From positions 62,001 to 126,000 of the forward strand of contig NZ_JAVFVS010000007.1 of assembly GCF_030929605.1 (NCBI RefSeq): 64,000 nt of DNA, in the 5' to 3' direction. Position 1 is the stretch's first letter. Each line of letters starts with the position of its first letter. A model generated the notes under the pieces. The model ran no database searches. It had not been told where the DNA came from and saw nothing but the letters and a program-made list of their open reading frames with translations. Position numbers and translations under genes: made by a program. This document shows positions 59,985 through 64,000 of this stretch, one piece after another. This DNA comes from Flavobacterium sp. LHD-80 (GTDB lineage: Bacteria; Bacteroidota; Bacteroidia; Flavobacteriales; Flavobacteriaceae).

Positions 59985-60791
59985 ATGAAAGATAAGAGGA
60001 TATTATATGTATCATCTGAAGTCGTGCCTTATTTGGCTGAAAATGAGGTTTCTTTAATGTCGTATGACGTTCCGAAAATGATTAACGATCAAGGAGGTCA
60101 GATAAGAATTTTCATGCCAAGATATGGAAATATCAACGAAAGAAGACATCAATTACACGAAGTGATCAGGCTTTCTGGAATGAATTTGGTAGTGAATGAT
60201 TTAGACATGCCATTGATTATTAAAGTTGCTTCAATTCCGAAAGAGAGAATTCAGGTTTATTTTATTGATAATGATGAGTATTTTAAACGTAAAGCAACTT
60301 TTGCAGACGAAGAAGGCGCATTGTATCCTGATAATGATGAGCGTGCCATATTTTTTGCTAAAGGAGTTGTTGAAACCGTTAAGAAATTAAATTGGGTTCC
60401 AGATATTATTCATGTTCATGGATGGTTGGCAGCAATGCTTCCAATTTATATGAAGCATTATTATAAAAATGAAGCTTTGTTTTCTGAAACTAAAATCGTT
60501 ACATCTGTTTACGGACAGTCTTTTGATGAGAACTTAGACATGGAAATGATCAACAAAGTTAAATTTGATGGTGTTCCTCATGAATCTGTTTCTGACTTGG
60601 AAGTTCCTAACTATGAAAATATATTAAAAGCAAGTATATTACATTCAGATGCTGTAATTATTGCGTCTGAAAATGTTTCCCCAAGTTTAACAAAATTTAT
60701 AGAATCTTCAGGAAAACCTTTTTTACCTTTCGGCCCGAAAGATGCATTCGCTGAAGCGTATACAAATTTCTACAGAAAAATGGGTCTTTAA
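59985..60791 (+). CDS. Glycogen/starch synthase-like protein, N-terminal domain only
   Basis: 268 residues corresponding to the GT5 N-terminal Rossmann domain (KRILYVSSEVVPYLAENEVSLMSYDVPKMINDQGGQIRIFMPRYG..., WVPDIIHVHGWLAAMLP at about 131-147, NLDMEMINKVKFDGVPHESVSDLEVPNY). The C-terminal domain that binds the nucleotide sugar is absent, and the KTGGL motif of active glycogen synthases is not present: residues 16-26 read YLAENEVSLMS instead. It therefore probably lacks glucosyltransferase activity. It opens a plus-strand group with the DUF4270 gene and glmS. Confidence 0.8.
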   Translation: MKDKRILYVSSEVVPYLAENEVSLMSYDVPKMINDQGGQIRIFMPRYGNINERRHQLHEVIRLSGMNLVVNDLDMPLIIKVASIPKERIQVYFIDNDEYFKRKATFADEEGALYPDNDERAIFFAKGVVETVKKLNWVPDIIHVHGWLAAMLPIYMKHYYKNEALFSETKIVTSVYGQSFDENLDMEMINKVKFDGVPHESVSDLEVPNYENILKASILHSDAVIIASENVSPSLTKFIESSGKPFLPFGPKDAFAEAYTNFYRKMGL

Positions 60792-60809
60792 TTAATTTTA
60801 AATTTGAAC

Positions 60810-62420
60810 ATGTATAATACTTCTTTTATTAAGAAAATTCTAATAGCGGCAACAGTTGTTTTTTTATATTCCTGTGATAGAGATTTTAATGCGATAGGTG
60901 ATGAGTTGATCGGGGATAATCATTTTGATTTGACGCCGGAGAAATATGATGTTTTAGCCTACAATCAAGAAATAACGCCTATTCAATCAAACGGATTGGC
61001 TACAAATGCTTTGGGTATTTATGATAATCCAGTTTTAGGTACAACAACTGGAAATTATGCAACTCAGGTAGCTTTGTCTGAATATGCGCCTACAATTGGT
61101 GAAGGTGCTGTTATTGATAGTGTGTATATAAGTGTTCCTTATTTTAGCCATGTTACGGCTACTGATGCTACGACTGGTAAACGTACTTATGAATTAGATT
61201 CGATTTTTGGACCTGCGAATGGAAAACTTGATTTAAGCATTCATGAATCTGGAGTTCAAATGAGAAGCAGTTTTTTTGACAATGGTACGCAATTGCCTCA
61301 ATTGTATTATACAGATGAAAATACAACTTTTGATACGTACAAAATTGGAGCAAAATTAAATGACTCTAATGATGAGAAGCAAAATACAAAATTCTTCTTT
61401 AATAATGCTGAAATAACAGACAAGACTGTTGATACAAACGGAAAAGCAACTTTGACTAAAGTGGCGCCACAAATGCGTTTGATGTTGAATAAACAGTTTT
61501 TTATGGATAAAATACTGAAAGCTCCTGCTGAAAAACTGGCAAATGCTACAGTATTTCAGGATTGGTTTAGAGGATTGTATTTTAAAGTAGAAAGATCAGG
61601 AACTGAGCCTGCGAATTTAGCTTTGATTGATTTTGCAAGGGAAGGAAAAATCACGATTAAATATAAGGCAAAAACTGCAATTACTACTGATCCTGACACT
61701 ACAATGGAGGATAAGAGTATCATAATTAATTTGACTGGTGCAACAGCAAGTCTGCAACAAGACGCAAAAAGCACTGCTTACGCCAATGCAATCGCAGATG
61801 CAAATATAAATAGAACAGAAGGTGATGAGAGTCTTTATATTAAAGGAGGCCAAGGATCTGTTGCTGTAATTGAACTGAATGGTTTTGCTGCAAAGTTGGC
61901 TGAAATCAGAACTAAAAATTGGCTTGTGAATGAGGCGAATTTAGTTTTTAATATCGATTCAGATAAAATGGCTGTAAAAGGAGCAGGTAATGTACAAGCA
62001 GATGAGCCAAAAAGAGTTTATTTGTATGACTTGACTAATAATGTGCCTTTAATTGATTATTCAGATGGTACATCTGGTTCATTGGCGAATGATCCTAAAG
62101 CTACGAAATATGTTTTTGGAGGTATTATTAATGTTGATGCAACTACAAAACGAGGCAAGTCATATAAAATTAGAATTACAAATCATATCCGAAATCTTAT
62201 AAAAGATGCAACTGCGGTAAATGTAAAATTAGGCTTGGTTGTTACAGAAGATATTGGTGTGATCACTTCAAATAAATTAAAATTAAAAAACAGCGTTATT
62301 TCAGAAGCGCCGAGAGGATCAGTTATGGGGCCATTAGGAACTATACTGTACGGAGGAAAATCTTCTGTTGCAGATGACAAAAGACTGAGACTTGAAATTT
62401 ACTACACGAAACCAAATTAA
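60810..62420 (+). CDS. DUF4270 family lipoprotein
   Basis: 536 residues from the ATG at 60810; a TTG two codons upstream is possible. The lipobox is at Cys22 (VVFLYSCDRDFNAIGDELIGDNHFDL). The mature part is beta-rich and matches DUF4270, a Bacteroidetes-specific envelope family (about 70-530), with blocks such as LGIYDNPVLGTTTGNYATQVALSEYAPTIGEGAVIDSVYISVPYF near the start and YKIRITNHIRNLIKDATAVNVKLGLVV near the end. Function unknown. It starts 18 bases after the GT5 gene and 9 bases before glmS, so the three likely share a transcript. Confidence 0.85.
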   Translation: MYNTSFIKKILIAATVVFLYSCDRDFNAIGDELIGDNHFDLTPEKYDVLAYNQEITPIQSNGLATNALGIYDNPVLGTTTGNYATQVALSEYAPTIGEGAVIDSVYISVPYFSHVTATDATTGKRTYELDSIFGPANGKLDLSIHESGVQMRSSFFDNGTQLPQLYYTDENTTFDTYKIGAKLNDSNDEKQNTKFFFNNAEITDKTVDTNGKATLTKVAPQMRLMLNKQFFMDKILKAPAEKLANATVFQDWFRGLYFKVERSGTEPANLALIDFAREGKITIKYKAKTAITTDPDTTMEDKSIIINLTGATASLQQDAKSTAYANAIADANINRTEGDESLYIKGGQGSVAVIELNGFAAKLAEIRTKNWLVNEANLVFNIDSDKMAVKGAGNVQADEPKRVYLYDLTNNVPLIDYSDGTSGSLANDPKATKYVFGGIINVDATTKRGKSYKIRITNHIRNLIKDATAVNVKLGLVVTEDIGVITSNKLKLKNSVISEAPRGSVMGPLGTILYGGKSSVADDKRLRLEIYYTKPN

Positions 62421-62429
62421 TAAATATAT

Positions 62430-64000
62430 ATGTGTGGAATTGTTGGATATATTGGCCATAGAGAGGCGTATCCTATTGTTATCAAGGGATTAAAACGACT
62501 CGAGTACAGAGGTTATGATAGTGCCGGTGTTATGTTGTTTGACAGCGAAACTGGAGTAAAGCTTTGTAAAACAAAAGGTAAAGTTTCGGATCTTGAAGCT
62601 AAGGCAAAAGATAATTTTACTACAAACGGAACTATTGGTATAGGGCATACGCGTTGGGCAACCCACGGAGTGCCAAATGATGTGAATTCGCATCCGCACC
62701 TTTCTAATTCTGGTGAATTGGTTATTATTCACAACGGAATTATTGAAAATTATGCACCTCTTAAAGAAGAGTTGATTAAAAGAGGTTATACTTTTAAATC
62801 AGATACAGATACAGAAGTTTTAGTAAACTTAATTGAAGAAGTTCAGAAAAACGAAAATATCAAATTAGGGAAAGCGGTTCAAATTGCTTTAAATCAAGTT
62901 GTAGGTGCTTATGCAATTGCAGTTTTTGATAAAAAAAATCCTGATGAAATTGTTGCGGCAAGATTAGGGAGCCCGTTGGCAATTGGCGTTGGCGAAGGTG
63001 AGTATTTTGTGGCTTCAGATGCTTCTCCTTTTATTGAGTATACTTCAAATGCAATTTATCTTGAAGATGGTGAAATGGCAAACATTAGATTGCACAAGCC
63101 TCTTAAAGTTAGAAAAATAAAAGATGACTCATTAGTTGATCCTTATATTCAAGAACTTCAAATGAATTTGGAGCAGATTGAAAAAGGAGGTTATGATCAT
63201 TTCATGCTAAAAGAAATCTACGAACAGCCAAGTGTAATTAAAGATACTTACAGAGGAAGACTTCATGCAAATGAAGGAATTGTTCAAATGGCTGGTGTTG
63301 AAGATAATCTTGAGAAATTCTTAAATGCAAAACGTATTCTAATTGTGGCTTGTGGAACTTCATGGCACGCAGGTTTAGTGGCGGAATATATTTTTGAAGA
63401 GTTCACTCGTATTCCAGTTGAAGTAGAATATGCTTCGGAGTTTAGATACAGAAACCCAATCATTAATAAAGATGATGTTGTAATTGCTATTTCTCAATCT
63501 GGAGAAACAGCTGATACAATGGCAGCTATTAAATTAGCAAAAGAAAATGGTGCTTTTGTTTTTGGAGTTTGTAATGTTGTAGGTTCTTCTATTTCAAGAG
63601 AAAGCCACGCTGGTGCTTATACACACGCTGGGCCAGAAATTGGAGTGGCTTCTACTAAAGCTTTTACTACGCAAATCACAGTTTTAACAATGATTGCGTT
63701 AAGATTAGGAAAAGCAAAAGGTACTTTGACAAACAGTGACTTCCATACTTACTTGCAAGAATTAGAGATAATTCCTGAAAAAGTTGCTGAAGCATTGGAA
63801 ACAAATGATAGAGCAAAAGAAATTGCTGCGGCTTTTAAAGATGCGCCAAACTGTCTTTATTTAGGTCGTGGATATAATTTCCCAGTTGCACTTGAAGGAG
63901 CTTTGAAGCTTAAAGAAATTTCATATATCCATGCTGAAGGATATCCTGCAGCAGAAATGAAACACGGTCCTATTGCTTTGATCGATGAGCATATGCCGGT
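62430..64000 (+). CDS. glmS: Glutamine--fructose-6-phosphate aminotransferase (3' end cut by window)
   Basis: 524 codons are visible; the stop lies beyond 64000. It makes glucosamine-6-phosphate, the first step to UDP-GlcNAc for peptidoglycan and LPS. The N-terminal glutaminase has the Cys nucleophile directly after the ATG (MCGIVGYIG) and the blocks LKRLEYRGYDSAGV and GHTRWATHG. The two SIS domains follow (from about 285: ILIVACGTSWHAGLVAEYIFEEF, AISQSGETADTMAAIKLAKENGAFV, GPEIGVASTKAFTTQI, and AEMKHGPIALIDEH). The start at 62430 follows the DUF4270 stop by 9 bases. Confidence 0.96.
   Translation, partial: MCGIVGYIGHREAYPIVIKGLKRLEYRGYDSAGVMLFDSETGVKLCKTKGKVSDLEAKAKDNFTTNGTIGIGHTRWATHGVPNDVNSHPHLSNSGELVIIHNGIIENYAPLKEELIKRGYTFKSDTDTEVLVNLIEEVQKNENIKLGKAVQIALNQVVGAYAIAVFDKKNPDEIVAARLGSPLAIGVGEGEYFVASDASPFIEYTSNAIYLEDGEMANIRLHKPLKVRKIKDDSLVDPYIQELQMNLEQIEKGGYDHFMLKEIYEQPSVIKDTYRGRLHANEGIVQMAGVEDNLEKFLNAKRILIVACGTSWHAGLVAEYIFEEFTRIPVEVEYASEFRYRNPIINKDDVVIAISQSGETADTMAAIKLAKENGAFVFGVCNVVGSSISRESHAGAYTHAGPEIGVASTKAFTTQITVLTMIALRLGKAKGTLTNSDFHTYLQELEIIPEKVAEALETNDRAKEIAAAFKDAPNCLYLGRGYNFPVALEGALKLKEISYIHAEGYPAAEMKHGPIALIDEHMP

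Noticed and set aside
1..64000. Prophage, integrated plasmid or biosynthetic gene cluster
   Set aside because: No integrase, phage structural, conjugation, NRPS/PKS or tailoring genes were seen; PhzF and ABM family names do not mean a cluster.

Overview
The window reads as a chromosomal stretch of a Flavobacterium-like member of the Bacteroidetes. Evidence: AT-rich sequence; promoter boxes of the TAnnTTTG type rather than TATAAT; few Shine-Dalgarno sites; signal peptides ending in '..FSQ'; lipoproteins with an S-C lipobox followed by N/D/E/S; and lineage-typical families (DUF4270, DUF4286, OlsF-type acyltransferase, PrcB-like lipoprotein, DUF805/TM2 proteins). The content is housekeeping plus ordinary accessory genes. 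I see no transposase, integrase, phage gene, CRISPR array, rRNA or tRNA.

Layout. 1-2.5 kb: start of a metallophosphoesterase gene, a small exported protein, DNA polymerase IV and a PAS-domain protein. 2.6-14.3 kb (mostly minus strand): class I fumarase, an SpmA/SpmB-type membrane protein, a winged-helix (YcaQ-like) protein, a 3'-5' exonuclease, Ogt, an SDR, a GNAT/LysR pair with a divergent rhodanese, an SRPBCC protein and a membrane M28 peptidase. 14.3-25.1 kb: zinc-ribbon protein and GNAT-nitrilase fusion, short SSB, DUF2461, a frameshifted Cys-rich mini-gene, ferritin, two paralogous exported proteins on either side of an OmpA protein, a CatA-like acetyltransferase with a HAD hydrolase, and an EamA transporter. 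25.2-36.7 kb: metG, CDGSH protein, exported DinB-fold protein, PhzF, YdeI-like protein, several lipoproteins, a structured-RNA-like stretch, and a patatin. 36.9-47.5 kb: serS, lgt, TPR protein, DUF4286, rsmA-mgtE, proC, ABM protein and nhaA, D-2-hydroxyacid dehydrogenase. 47.6-64 kb: TM2 and DUF805 genes sharing one leader motif, olsF, xth, OmpA lipoprotein, aldo/keto reductase, an AsmA-like/GT51 fusion, radA, an esterase-fold protein lacking the usual nucleophile, panD-panC, then divergently a GT5 N-domain protein, a DUF4270 lipoprotein and glmS (cut by the window end).

Functional threads. Envelope building recurs (Lgt, GlmS, GT51 fusion, OlsF ornithine-lipid synthesis, OmpA proteins, many lipoproteins). 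Genome maintenance is spread out (DinB, Ogt, SSB, RadA, exonuclease III, YcaQ-like protein). CoA precursor supply is provided by PanC/PanD.

The most unusual material is between the genes. Short phased repeats (7-9 nt period) form inverted arms around terminators, culminating in a nested hairpin stack at 53.68-53.95 kb. Long palindromes recur in several places. A shared about 30-nt leader motif precedes both the TM2 and DUF805 genes. A compact GC-richer element lies ahead of a DUF4375-like gene. Only one gene-free gap exceeds 300 bases (27329-27664); it holds a palindrome and repeat debris.
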